Shown: one piece after another, positions 10,038-20,159 of the stretch | Layout of the letters: each line of letters begins with the position of its first letter | Numbering within the stretch: position 1 is the first letter of the stretch | DNA from: Prorocentrum cordatum | Taxonomy: Eukaryota > Sar > Dinophyceae > Prorocentrales > Prorocentraceae | Length of the DNA: 46,496 nt | NCBI GenBank assembly: GCA_963575745.1 | Contig: CAUYUJ010016150.1 | Span: forward strand, 1 to 46,496 | Direction of reading: 5' to 3' | The notes under the pieces: model-generated | Databases searched by the model: none | What the model was told of the DNA's origin: nothing | Seen by the model: only the letters and a program-made list of their open reading frames with translations | Program-made: the position numbers and the translations under genes

Positions 10038-10085
10038 TCGTGGCCATTTTGGCTCACGCATTTGAGGTTCCCTGTGGGCCCACTG
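10038..10085 (+). other. Spliced-leader-like relic 2 with 3' extension
   Basis: 10038-10058 matches the SL core at 18 of 21 bases, with an intact GGCCATTTTGGCTCA centre. The following TTTGAGGTTCCCTGTGGGCC is nearly the same as after relic 1. Relics 1 and 2 are therefore a duplication of a unit of at least 46 bp, not two independent SL matches. Confidence 0.6.
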
Positions 10086-10202
10086 GACACCGCTGATGCG
10101 TGGCCTGTGCTCCCGTGTCGCCCGGCTCGCCCCCGGGCAGAGCGCTGCGTGGCCCGCCCCGCACTGCACGTCATCCTTTGCCGTGGCCAGGCTTTGCGCT
10201 GC

Positions 10203-10340
10203 TATGCAGCACACGTCTGCGTCATCGTCGTCGTCGGTCGTCCGTCGTCGTCGTCGTCGTCGTCGTCGTCGGTCGTCGGTCGTCGTCGTCGTCGTTGTCG
10301 TCGTCGGTCGTCGTCGTCGTCGTCGTCGGTCGTCGTCACC
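10203..10340 (+). repeat. (CGT)n microsatellite
   Basis: CGT units with CGGTCGT interruptions. It ends 12 bp before the ATG of the coiled-coil ORF. Confidence 0.95.
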
Positions 10341-10351
10341 AGCAGCAGCGC

Positions 10352-11330
10352 ATGGCGTGGACTCCACCCGCGGCTGCGCAGGTGGTGTACGAATCGGTGG
10401 GGAGGAAGATAGTGGAGGCCAGCGCCTTTGCATGCGACGCGAGCATTGCCTTCAACGGCCCCATGCCGCCGAAGTCTCCGTCGAGGTCCACCGCGGCAAG
10501 GCAGAAGGAAAGAGATGGTCCCAAGACGGCAAGGGATAAAGCACTCGAAAAGGAGCTCGCCGAGCCACGCCTGCAGTTGGATTCGAAAGGGTGGCACGGA
10601 CTCGATGGCGATCGGCGCCGGAAACGGAGCCACATGTCACAATGATCAATACAAGGCGGAGCTTGCGGAGGCTGGTCGCATGCTCAAGGTATTACCGAGG
10701 GAGCCAGCCACGAAGCTTGTTCTGGAGCAAGAGACGCATCTCGAGAGGCACGGGGACGCGTGCAAGGCCAAATTGCGCACGGCACGGCCCGTCAAGTCCA
10801 GGGCGCACGACATCGTGTCAGAAGAAGCAATTGGATATTCAAAACAAAGGCTCGAGAAAGCCGAACAGGCCAAGCATGCCTCCGAAGAGGCCAACGCTGT
10901 GCTGGCCGAGGCGGGGTTTGGTTTGGTGGCGGTCCTCGAACAGACTGTATCACAGGAGGCGGAACTCAAGGAGGCATCGGAGGCGCAGTCCAAAGTGACA
11001 GTTGAACGAACGTTGGCGTCTACAATCGGGAACATTGGTTCGTCGGTCGGCGCCATGTTCACACTCATGCGGTTGGGGGAGCAAAACGCGGATGCCGTGT
11101 CGAACCAATTCGAGGCCGTCATGCAGGTCCTGGTGGAGGCAGAGAAGAAGATGCAGCTGCCGCCCAAGGCTGCCGACGCTGCCAGCAGCCAACCTGCAGG
11201 AGCAGCCTCCGTAATGGCAGTTCAACCTCAGCCATGCGCTCCTCTTCCCGAGCAGCATCCTGATGCTCTTCTTCCTACTGGCCGAGAGGAAGCGGAGGTG
11301 TTGCGAAAGTTGCCGCAGTTGTTGGAATAA
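10352..11330 (+). pseudogene. ORF1-like coiled-coil protein, frameshifted
   Basis: An ATG at 10352 (…GCGCATGGCGTGG…) opens a frame reading MAWTPPAAAQ… and then a basic, Lys/Glu-rich helix (KALEKELAEPRLQL) to a TGA at 10643-10645. The second half continues in another frame (DQYKAELAEAGRMLKVLP…) to a TAA after …RKLPQLLE at 11330. That half contains ARPVKSRAHD and long Ala/Glu/Lys/Gln heptad-like helices. The two halves read as one protein broken by a frameshift near 10610-10645. I recall similar coiled-coil proteins preceding EEP-RT elements in dinoflagellate genomes (unchecked). They would be expected to bind element RNA, as LINE ORF1 proteins do; that role is inferred. No zinc-binding cysteines survive in this copy. 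Confidence 0.5.
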
Positions 11331-11339
11331 CACGTTCCA

Positions 11340-12110
11340 GAGGGCGAGGCCGACCTGCGGGCTGTTGCCAAGCGGCTCAGTGATGAGGCAGGGCTGAACG
11401 ATGGTGGGAGCGGTGGTTTGTTGTTACCATCGTTTCCGCAATGTAGGAACGGCTGGTGCAAAGTGTGCTGAGACCCTTAATTGTACTTCGCTCCAGCAGC
11501 TGGTCGGGTACATGCGGACATGCAACGCCATGGTGCTATTTGTCCAGGAGCACCAGGGGAAATTTGACCGACTTGCTGGCGCCCAGCACAAGCTGGGCAA
11601 TACGCGCTGGCACGGAGTATGGTTGGAGGCGTTGGCTACGCCGTTGATAGGTATCTCATCAGGCGTAGTAGTGCTAATGCCTACGCGAGTTGCGATTACA
11701 TCAGCCAGCAAGACGGTGCAGGGAACGGTGCCACCCCAAAAAACAAACTGCCTGGTAGCCACTCACGTGCGCTGGGGGCTGCCAGGCTGCCAAGTGCATC
11801 CTCACATGTTCGATAGACGTTTCTGTTGGAGATAGCGTGTCGAACAGGAATATTTGAATATTGCGAACACTGTCTTCGCATGTACCAAAGAAAAGATCGC
11901 CGTGGGTTGTCCGAGGTGATTCCAACATGCCTAGCGATCAGGTAGGCAGTCATGATTGGTTGTGATCTATTGGGGGACTTCACCATGACGACCAGGACAA
12001 AGACGTGCAATCAGTCACCTTCATGGGTTGCCATTGACTTTTGTCTGGCCGCCGAAGAATTGAGCGGGGGTGTCCCGACCGACTGTGGAGGGCGGGGGGG
12101 GGGGGCGGGG
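11340..12110 (+). pseudogene. EEP-type (APE-like) endonuclease remnant of the decayed LINE
   Basis: Three frame-shifted pieces line up with the exonuclease-endonuclease-phosphatase fold. The first (within 11401-11835) has VLFVQEHQGKFDRL, the usual catalytic Glu loop, followed by RWHGVWLEA and SSGVVVLMPTRVAI. The second (11897-11962) has SPWVVRGDSNMPSDQV, the GDFN-type Asp/Asn motif. The third (11952-12137) has AIDFCLAAEELSGGV, matching the 'DYF(V/L)' segment before the final His. In active elements this domain nicks target DNA to prime reverse transcription. The pieces lie in three reading frames, so no active protein can be made. Confidence 0.6.
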
Positions 12111-12837
12111 GGAGAGAGCAAGTTGCATATCGTATGATAGCCCATGGCTGGGAAACAAAGAGGGGCCCTGATTGCTGCGCGAGGTCAACGCGCCGATGGC
12201 ATTGCTGCCAGAGGTCGAGCGCGGGCGCGCCAGATGCCCTTTTTTGCAAGGCGCAGTGATCAGCATAATTGAGAAGGCATTCGATCGGGCGGAGTTGTCT
12301 CGTGCCTAGCTCGGCCGGAAGGGAAGTCTGCGATTGGGGTGGGGTTGGCGGACGCGCGTGACATCGCAGGTGGCGCAGCGGGCCCGGTCCTGCCCACGCG
12401 CGGGCGCAGACAACGCACCCAGGAGAGCAAGATGGAGGGGGGCGCACAGAACGAGTGGGACGACGTAGATCATGACCGGAGAAACGCTGCCAAATGCGCC
12501 GCGCACGTTCGGAGCGTTAGCGCGTTATTCAGCGCCCTGTTGCGCCGGATCCAAGGTGGCGGACTGGCCAGCGGCGTCGAATCTGCAGCGCGCGCGGTTA
12601 AATTGTAAGTCCGATTTGCCGCGGCTTCGGCGCAGCGCCCCGGGCTCAACGTCGCCGATGTACTTCCGGGCGTTCGATCGCATGTCCCAAGCGCCGCAGC
12701 TCTGGCGCCGCGCCCCGGGCTCGACGTCGCCGGCGCCCCGCGCGGGGATGCGAGCGGGTCGACTGCTACAGCGGCGCCGCCATCAGATCGCGCGGGCTCG
12801 GCTGCAGCGCGCAGCGCGACAGCGTAGACAGCGCCGT
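12111..12837. other. No recognisable gene; probable LINE linker sequence
   Basis: GC-rich. A plus-strand frame is open from 12472 into the tandem array, but its Arg/Ala-rich product shows no domain. By position it would be the endonuclease-to-RT linker of the decayed element. Confidence 0.3.
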
Positions 12838-13330
12838 CGACAGCTCGCGCGGCCCGGGAAGCGCGCCCCCCGCGAGCGAGCGGCGCAGACATGGGCGGAG
12901 CAGCCAATCGCTCGGCTATTTCGAAGTCGCAGTCGGCAGCTCGCGCGGCCCAGGGAGACATTCCCCGGGAGCGAGCGGGGCAGCACCGAGAAGGGGGGCA
13001 GCGCCATCAGCGGCGCCGACAGCTCGCGCGGCCTGGGGAGCGCATTCCCCGGGGGCGCGCGGGGTCGGACGGAGCAGCCAGTGGGTCGTCGACTTCAACT
13101 GCGCCGTCGCCAGCTCGCGCGGCACGGGACGTAGTTTTCCTTCGGAGCGAGCAGGGCAGCAGCGAGAAGGGGGGCGGCGTCGTCAGCGGCGCCGACAGCT
13201 CGCGCGGCCTGGGAAGCACATTCCCTGGGGGCGCGCGGGGGTTGACTGAGCAGCCCGTGCATTGTCGACTTCAATGGCGCCGTCGTCAGCTCGCGCGGCT
13301 TGGGAAGTAGTTTCCTCCCGGAGCGGGCTG
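12838..13330 (+). repeat. ~177-bp tandem repeat array, nearly three units
   Basis: Units begin at GCGCCG(W)CAGCTCGCGCGG near 12835, 13014 and 13192 (period about 177 bp). Each has two sub-repeats ending in AGCTCGCGCGGCnnGGGA, with blocks such as GAGCGAGCAGGGCAGC and GAGAAGGGGGGC repeated. Long minus- and plus-strand frames here follow from the repeat. Confidence 0.8.
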
Positions 13331-15590
13331 GTTGGTCTCGAATGGGGGCGGAGAGCCGACGGCAGGGCGCCACCTGTCAAGCTGCCCGATCATTCGCATC
13401 CGTAGCCAGCGGACCGGGCAGCATAATGGAATGCGCTGGGCAGCCCGGCCAATAGAGGCACGGCGGCCCCCAGGCAGCAGCATTTCACAGAGGGCAAGAG
13501 CCGGGGCAAAGTCAAGGACCAGGGGCCAGTCGACGCAGTCGCCGATCGAGAGAATCAGCAGACCGACGGTGGAATCGGATCAGGAGGCAGCGCGCCGGAT
13601 CAGGAGGCAGCGCGGTTTTCATAGCCGGCTTTCTAACGCGGCAGGGGGGCCTTGAGCTGGAGGTCCAGATGGAAGCTCCCGCTGCCGAGGCGCAGCTGGC
13701 GACGCATTCGCACGCGAGGCGCGAGAGCCTTGGGAAAAAGTGGGCGCCGGGGGCTCTTCGCGCCGGTGCTGGCGTCGTTTCGCCCGTCGTCGAGGACATC
13801 TGGCTGCCGCGGAGCTCGAGAGACGTGGAAGGATACCTGGTTCTGGCTGGTGCATTGAGCGGAACGGCCCCCTCTCCCCTGCGAACAGGTGGGGGCAGCT
13901 GCTGAAGTTGCGCGGCGCTCGTCTTCGACGCGCAATTCTGCGTTTTGCTTGGCGCGCAGGCCGCGGGCAAGTGCGAGTGCGACCTTGACATTTCTGGCAG
14001 CTGCCCCACGCAGCGCTCGGGGCGTTGGCTGCGTGGTGCAATTATTGCAAGCAGCTGCCGCGCTTCCTGGGCGAGTAGTGAATCAGAGCCTGCGCGCTGC
14101 CAACTTTGTCGAACACGTTGATGAGGATATGGTGGCGCGCAATGTGACCCATGAGTGCGGGGCGGGAAGCATGGCACCCATGCCCATCCTACTGGGGGGG
14201 GGGCAGGGCGAAAGTCGAGTGATTGCGCGTCCCATCCCAATCTGAAGCCGGAAGCAGCTAACGCTACCAAGTGTCATGTCACCACAGTCTGCGTCGACAT
14301 GTGCAAGCGTTGCGAAAGTATCCGATGTCTCAAGTCACGGAGGAAGCCCGAATTTTGAGGCACCCTATGAGTCTCATGTGGGGGATCCTCCGGGCGCGCG
14401 CGGCGCCCCGCGCGGTGCCCCTCGCGGTGCGCGCGCGCGAACGCGAGCAGCGCGTTCATTCCACATTTGGGCACATTGGCAGAGTGTATCTACGCGACTA
14501 CAAGGTTCAGATGGGGGTGCATAGGTTCATGGACAGCATGCATAGGAGGTGCGACGCGGCGCGCGCGCTCATGGATGACATCATTGCGCAGTGGCACGGA
14601 CCGGATCCTAGGGGTGGGGCGTGGAGACCCTCAACATATGCGTCAGGGACCTAGGTGGAGGCGCGTTGAAGCTAGAACTGGCGTTGCAGAGGAGTGGGTC
14701 TGGACATGCATTGCGACGGTCAGGTTTCAGCTGCGCTTCTCCTCGGGGGTAAATGCGCGCAGCTGAAGTCCAAGCGGCGCGTTCGTCACTGAGGACAGCA
14801 AGTGCACGGTGCACGATCTTTGCGCGCGCAGGAGTCGGGAAATATTGAGGTTCCCCTTAACGGAGGGGGAAGGCATGGCAGTTGAGGGAGAGGGCGCGCG
14901 AATCAGCGGGGTCGTTGCTGTGCGCAGGGCGCTTGACATGGGCTGGTCGAAATGGAGGGGCCAACGGTGCCGCAGACACGGTGCTCAAGCAGTCACGCAG
15001 TGGCGGCCCGGTCGGAATTGCCAGGATCGCTTCGCTCGCGCTCTGCCTTGTTCACGCGACCAGGCGATCGCATGCGTTCAAGTTCGGATTGCGCGACCTC
15101 GCTTGTCAAGTCTGAGGCGATCTCACCCCCGTGTCGGAGCTGCACGATGCTTGGCAACATGGGGGGGGATATGTTTGCCCGTGCCACGCCGATCGGCAGA
15201 TGGCGAGGGGCCCAGCGCCCTCGGCGTGGTCGACCCTGCGCGGGACCAACTGGGGGATGCTCAGCCCTGCGGGTCTGGCAGATGATCTCAGTCATGCACA
15301 ATTGCTGTGCTAAGTGGCTTTGGCTTTGGCGCGGCGGCTTTCTGAGTCCACGCAGGGCTTTGGATTTGGGACCTGCCGAGTCCAGATACTGCGTTCACAG
15401 CGATGATCCCAGTGGCGCCCTTTCCCACCAGTGGATTGTTCGTGAGACGCTGCTGGGGGTGTCCGAGGCGTTGCCCGGGCCCGTCCCAGAGGACGCGATT
15501 AAGTTCGGGGGGGGTCGAGTCGTCGCAAGCTGGCGGACGAGAACTGCGGCGACTTGGTGGACGAGAACTGACGCGACTGCGAGGTCTTCG
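13331..15590. other. No confident gene; degenerate interior of the LINE
   Basis: Many short open frames on both strands (for example 13512-14270 minus, 13889-14245 plus, 14271-14654 plus). None shows a motif I can name. A few peptides such as HIGRVYLRDYKVQMGVHRF (about 14470) look protein-like but do not match a domain I know. Confidence 0.3.
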
Positions 15591-15599
15591 ATTTCACGC

Positions 15600-15803
15600 G
15601 CGGTCTGCCGAGGGAGCCGCTGCATCCCCAGGGGCGAGGACAGACCTGCTCGAGTGGGGCGACACAGTGGCGCATGAGGACCTGTGGCCTACTCCGGCGC
15701 CTCGGGACTGCGCGGCGATCATCCGGCGCTTTGTTGGGTGGGCCGGGCAGTGGCCCAGCTGTGTCCTCAGTCTGGTTGGCCAGCTCGAGCGCTGCATGGA
15801 GTG
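15600..15803 (+). pseudogene. Weak reverse-transcriptase N-terminal remnant
   Basis: The frame ending at 15804 reads …TPAPRDCAAIIRRFVGWAGQWPS…VLSLVGQLE…. An 'I…GQWP…V' segment precedes the 'PKP.GG' fingers motif in dinoflagellate LINE RTs as I remember them. The fingers motif and the catalytic 'DD' are absent. Placement downstream of the endonuclease supports the call, but the match alone is weak. Confidence 0.3.
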
Positions 15804-16234
15804 ATCTCCTGGCATCGAGCAGTCGGTGCCGAAGGGCGAGAGATATGCAAGGCTGATGGCCTTCGAAGCATGCCGAGACCAGGCCTGATCGTGTCGGATC
15901 ACATCAGTTTCGGCGAAGATGCTAAGATGGTCGCTTCCGCGAGCGACAGCCTCATCGAAACATGCGTCGGTATGGATAACTAAACTCCGAGAGCGCCGAG
16001 AATATGTTGTTCCATGTCAGTTCGAGCGGGTCCCTGTTCAGAAGGAGTCTTACGATTCTGTTGCCAGTGGGGGCAGTCTTGCGCACTATGTTGGGCATGC
16101 TTGGGCGAACCTCTTCGCATATTGTGGGGCGTGTGATATCAAGGCGGCAGACACACTGTCGGACAATGACAAGGGCCTGCTGAACATCACCTCCAGGCTC
16201 GGTTGGGCCAGCAGGATTTGGACCCATCCTCTAC

Positions 16235-16488
16235 CCCGCCCACAGCCTTTCCCCGCCCACTTCCTCCGTCCCCTCCCGCCCCCTCTCCCCACCCCTCTCC
16301 CCAGCCCCCCTCCGCTCGTGTCCTCCCCTCCTTTCCCCCCCCCTCCCTCCACGCCCCACTCCTCCCCTCCCCTCCCGTCTCCTCCCCGCCCTCCTGTCCT
16401 CCCCTCCCTTCTCTCCCCCCCCGTCCCGGCCGCAAGGCCGGAGGTGCAGGGGCGCTCCTGGCACCTCTATTGGTTGTCTGTTTTTTTT

Positions 16489-16519
<31 letters not shown>

Positions 16520-16525
16520 CCGGCC
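16235..16525 (+). repeat. C-rich low-complexity tract with (CT)n end
   Basis: CCCTCCC-type sequence to 16430, then after a short GC-rich segment a T run and (CT)n at 16494-16520. Confidence 0.85.
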
Positions 16526-16689
16526 GCAACAGGCCACTGACCAGCAGCGCCAGACCGCCGAGGCCGAGCGGGCGGTCGCTGAAGACCTGCCCACGGAGCG
16601 GGAGTCGGCCATCGAGCGGGGCCTGGCACCGCCGGGCGCCGAGGCGGAGGACCCCGGGAGCCCCCAGCGGTCCCCGACCTCCTCGCGTC

Positions 16690-16870
16690 GCGAGAAAATC
16701 ACGACGGGCGTTTTTTCGGCACGTTCGGCCTCCGGGGGCCCATCCTGGGCCTTGGGAGTGTCAGAAAAAAAAAACGACTCAGGAGCAGAACGGGTCCTGG
16801 GGAAGGGGTCCAGACTTTTGGGGGTCGACGTTGTGAACGAATCACGACGTCGGGGGGTCTGGGAACGAGG
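16690..16870 (+). repeat. Family B dispersed repeat
   Basis: CGTTCGGCCTCCGGGGGCCC, GGGAGTGTCAGAAAA, AACGACTCAGG and GGGGGTCGACGTTGTGAACG ... CACGACGTCGGGGGGTCTGG in order, as at 23250-23430. Confidence 0.75.
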
Positions 16871-16897
16871 GGAGAGGAGAATCTCGGGCTCCCGGAT

Positions 16898-17038
16898 GGG
16901 GTCGGCGGGTCGCGTCGCATCGCCAAGGCATCGGCGGTGCGGCCCCCATGTGGAGCCCGATTTTCTCCGCGCCGGCGCCGCCGATGCATCGGCGATGCGG
17001 TGTAAACCTCCGACCCCGTCTACTAACTAGGACCCCAT
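16898..17038. repeat. Family N repeat (GGGGTCGG termini, GCATCGGCGATGC core)
   Basis: Begins GGATGGGGTCGGCGGG and ends CCGACCCCG...GACCCCATCC, an imperfect inverted repeat. The core holds GTGGAGCCCGATTTTCTCC and GATGCATCGGCGATGCGG. The second copy is at 20780-20965. Confidence 0.65.
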
Positions 17039-17364
17039 CCAAGAGGTCTCCAGAGAAGGAAGCGAAGAGGAGGAGAGGGAGGAGCGAGGACCGAGGACTC
17101 AGGAGCGAGGCGCGAGGAGACAGGAGGAACGCGGAAGGAAGAGGTGAGGGGGGCAGGAGGAGCGAGAAGCGAGGAGCGAGGCGAACGCCGTGCACCTGGC
17201 ATGCTCGGGCGTTTTCTTTCGTTCCTGGCGGCTTTCCTGCCCCGGAGCGCGCTCCGGCAGCTCCGCGTCGCCAGGGGGCGCTCTGGCGGTTCCCGGATCG
17301 TCCCGAGCGGTCGCCGGAGACCCGAGTTACGGCCCAGGTAATTACCCAGCATTCGGACGCGAGA
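17039..17364. other. Gene-free stretch
   Basis: A purine-rich GAGGAGCGAGG stretch then GC-rich sequence. No recognisable coding segment. Confidence 0.4.
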
Positions 17365-17371
17365 GACGACG

Positions 17372-17439
<68 letters not shown>

Positions 17440-17440
17440 T
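17365..17440 (+). repeat. (GAC)n microsatellite
   Basis: Pure GAC for about 70 bp. Confidence 0.95.
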
Positions 17441-17534
17441 GTTGCGGCAGGCGGCAAGCGCCGCCTGTGCGCCCCAGACGAAGGGCAGCCTCGCCGCGAG
17501 CAGCTCCACGGCCTCTGCCCGCCGACCGGGTGGT

Positions 17535-17810
17535 CTCCTCCGTCCTCCTCCTCCTCCTCTTTTCCTCCTCCTCCTCCTCCTCCTCCTCCTCCTCCTCCTC
17601 CTCCTCCTCCTCCCCCTCCTCCTCCTCCCCCCCCTCCTCCTCCTCCTCTCCTCCTCCTCCTCTCCTCCTCCTCCCTCCCTCCTCCTCCTCTCCTCTCTCC
17701 TCTCCTCCTCCTCCTCCTCCTCCTCCTCCTGCGCCTCCTCTTCCTGCGCCTCCTCCTCCTCCTCCTCCCTCCTCCTCCTTCTCCTCCTCCTCCTCCTCCT
17801 TATCGTCGTC
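17535..17810 (+). repeat. (CTC)n microsatellite
   Basis: About 270 bp of CTC with CTCCC and CTGCG interruptions. The long minus-strand frame (16842-18374) passes through it as poly-Glu and poly-Arg and is not a gene. Confidence 0.95.
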
Positions 17811-17939
17811 CTCGGTCGGTGGGGATTCGGCAACCCGGCTATACATTGCGCCGACGGACCGAGCAGGGAGGTCTCTTGGGGATTCCAAGGTTTCTGCACG
17901 GTCTGTCACCGCACCAGTTTGGGGGCCCCAAGATCGGGA

Positions 17940-18070
17940 TAGAAAAATAGGCACAGGCGCAAGTGATCGTCGATGTCCAAGAAGAGATGGGAACATACAG
18001 GGAAACGGAGGGGAAGACGAAACTTCAGGAACTGTGGACAAATACTGGGGATCTTGGAATTCGTGTCCAA
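17940..18070 (+). repeat. Family D repeat, diverged copy
   Basis: GATCGTCGATGTCCAAGAAG and GGAGGGGAAGACGAAACTTC correspond to the family D blocks at 2836-2995. Confidence 0.5.
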
Positions 18071-18415
18071 TCATTTGCGCCTCCCCCGGGCTCCCTGGTT
18101 CTCTGCTGATTCGCACCGTGGTCTTGCATAGCCGAGGTGTCGAACTCTGGTGGCCGCGTTCTTTGCTTTTTTGGTATGGATAATTGTTTGTCTTGTTTAC
18201 GTATGGCGCGTTCCATAAAAGGACCTTGCCTTCGAACATCGAAGGAGTTGTCATCTCTTCTGCGGCAGAAGACGGCGGGAAGTCGGCAGAAGGTCGGCGG
18301 AAGTAAAGCGAGGCCGCCCCCGCGCGGCGGGAGCCGGCGGAAGGCCGCGGAAGGAAAGAGTGCGCCGCCCCCAAGAGGTTTCAACGCTTTTTGGGCCCGT
18401 GGCTTCGGAAATCGC
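18071..18415. other. Gene-free stretch
   Basis: Unique sequence followed by GAAGTCGGCAGAAGGTCGGCGGAAG short direct repeats (18285-18350). No recognised gene. Confidence 0.4.
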
Positions 18416-18416
18416 C

Positions 18417-18464
18417 TCTCTCTATATCGCTCTCTCCTTCTCTCTCTTTCTCTTTCTCTCTCTT

Positions 18465-18541
<77 letters not shown>

Positions 18542-18600
18542 ATATATATATAGAGATTCGTTGTCTCTCTCCTTCTCTCTCTCTATCTATATAGATGCAT
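18417..18600 (+). repeat. (CT)n dinucleotide tract with (TA)n tail
   Basis: CTCTCTCT/TTTCTCTC to 18539, then CATATATATATAG, a further CT stretch and ATCTATATAGATG. Confidence 0.95.
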
Positions 18601-18744
18601 GCCCATATTTATATCATATCACACTTTCAAGAAGCGCCTCCCCGGGCCCTTCGCCAGAGGACGCCGCCGGGGAGCAGGGCGCGGCGGAGGCGGCCGCGGC
18701 GCCGCGGGGCGCCGCGACGGAGGAGGCCATGCCCGCGCGGGGGG

Positions 18745-18866
18745 GGCCCGCCGCCGCCTCCTCTCCTCCTCTCTCCTCCTCCTCCCCCTCCTCCTCCTCC
18801 TCCTCCTCCTCCTCCTTCTCCTCTCCTCCTCCTCCTCCTCCTCCTCCTCCTCCTCCTCCTCCTCCA
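18745..18866 (+). repeat. (CTC)n microsatellite
   Basis: About 120 bp, ending in CCACCCCCGTGGGG, the start of the next tandem unit. Confidence 0.9.
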
Positions 18867-18867
18867 C

Positions 18868-19150
18868 CCCCGTGGGGCCCACCAGGGCCGGACCCAAACG
18901 GTGTTTTTGGTGATTTCGTGGGCCGTTTTCGTTTCGACCTCGTCTTGCGGTAGAAAAGCGGATTCGAGACCAAAGCGAGGGAGAACGAAGACAAACGCGC
19001 GGGGGGGCCCGGACCCCCGTGGGGCCCACCAGGGCCGGACCCAAACGGCGTTTTTGGTGATTTCGTGGGCCGTTTTCGTTTCGACTTCGTCTTGCGGTAT
19101 AAAGGCGGATGCGAGGCAAAAGCGAGGGAAGACGAAACCAAAGAGCAACC
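18868..19150 (+). repeat. ~138-bp unit in tandem, two copies
   Basis: CCCGTGGGGCCCACCAGGGC...GGTGATTTCGTGGGCCG...TTTCGTTTCGAC occurs at 18869-18965 and again at 19013-19105 with few changes. Each copy is followed by CGAGACCAAAGCGAGGG or its variant. Confidence 0.85.
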
Positions 19151-19237
19151 GAAAAACATCGTTTTATGTTCGGCCCTGGGGCCCACTTCGGTGCGGACGG
19201 TTCGATTCCACGTCGGTTCTCGAGGAGGACAAGGCGC

Positions 19238-19400
19238 CATGAACATAAACTTTTGGCGCTCCGCGCGGATTTCTCGGCTCCGCGCCGGGCCCCTCGGCGG
19301 CGCCTCCAGCGCCGCCCCCGGGGCGCTCCGCGCGCCAGTGAGGGGGCCCCAGCGCAGATCCAAGAAACCCGCGCGGAGCGCCAAAAGTTGATGTTTATCG
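19238..19400. mobile_element. Family A palindromic element, complete
   Basis: Left arm CATGAACATAAACTTTTGGC, GCTCCGCGCGGATTTCTCGG. Right arm AACCCGCGCGGAGCGCC, AAAAGTTGATGTTTATCG. The arms are inverted complements of about 65 bp around a GC-rich centre (GGCGGCGCCTCCAGCGCC). It could form a long hairpin in DNA or RNA. Noncoding. Confidence 0.75.
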
Positions 19401-19539
19401 TTTTTTCTTCTAGATTCGGTCCCCCCCCTCCTCTGCCTCTCGCTCTCTCTCGCTCCTCTCCACTCTCCTGCCCGTCCTCTCTCGCAAGTGCGCTGGCGGC
19501 GGCGCATCCATGCGTGCAGGATCGGGGGGGGCGCCAGCA

Positions 19540-19860
19540 TGCACAATTTCGATCCGATCGAGTTGATTCGATGTCGATTCTGGCCGGCCCGAGGAGGAGA
19601 AGGTGGCGCTAAGACGGCACAGGAGGCCCCCGATACAGCCCGAGAGGGCTCCAAGACACCTTCCCAGCAGGACCGAAGAAACCATAGTCATTGACGTCGT
19701 TTGTACAAGGGTGTTCGCGTTCCGGCCGTTTCGGACATCTGAAAGCCCGAGGCGACTCCAGAGGCCTCCAAGGCGGCCCGGGGGGCCCCCATAGTGGCCC
19801 ACGGGGGCCACCCAGGAGGCCCCGGAGAAGCCACTCCGAGGCCCCCAAGAGTCCAGGGAG
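19540..19860 (-). repeat. Family M minisatellite-like sequence, minus orientation
   Basis: AGGAGGCCCCCGAT, GAGGGCTCCAAGACACC, CCAGAGGCCTCCAAGGCGG and CCAGGAGGCCCCGGAG are complements of the GGCCTCTTGGGGCC words of 22135-22740. Confidence 0.55.
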
Positions 19861-20013
19861 AGCCGCATTGCCGCCGCCCTTGCACCGTTCTCGCCCTTGC
19901 TGGGCCTCCCGGGAGGCCCTGGCCGCCGCCGCTGGGCTCGCCTCGCCAGTCTGCTCAGCGCGCACCCGGGGGAGAGGTCCCGGGAGCACGGTGTGGGCGT
20001 CAGTTCATCTAGG

Positions 20014-20159
20014 CTTACGTCGGGCCTGTCCCTCTACAGGAGGAGTATTCGAAAATAGTCAATAAGTAGTCAGGGGACGATTTTTTTGGCTTAGTGGGGA
20101 AGTATTTTTTGAGTATTTTTCGCCCAAAATCCCCCTGCAAGGGGAAACGCCCGACTCAA
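20014..20159. mobile_element. Family C inverted-repeat element, copy 2
   Basis: Starts CTTACGTCGGGCCTGTCCCT and ends GAAACGCCCGACTCAA. The interior has GAGTATTCGAAAATAGTC, GGGGACGATTTTTTTGG and GAGTATTTTTCGCCC. Followed by AAATCTGGGCCTCCCGACGG, which also follows copy 3. Confidence 0.7.

Larger units (their letters stand above)
10352..16230 (+). mobile_element. Decayed non-LTR (LINE-type) retroelement, plus strand
   Basis: In order along one strand: a frameshifted coiled-coil ORF1-like region (10352-11330), an endonuclease region scattered over three frames (11340-12110), and a weak RT-like remnant (about 15600-15803). The order ORF1, EEP endonuclease, RT is that of non-LTR retrotransposons. 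Frameshifts and stops throughout show it is dead. A 177-bp tandem array (12838-13330) lies between the endonuclease and RT parts. Ends are not defined; I see no poly-A tail or target duplication. Confidence 0.55.

Noticed and set aside
16842-18374. 510-codon minus-strand open frame
   Set aside because: Runs through (CTC)n and (GAC)n; the rest is dispersed repeat sequence.
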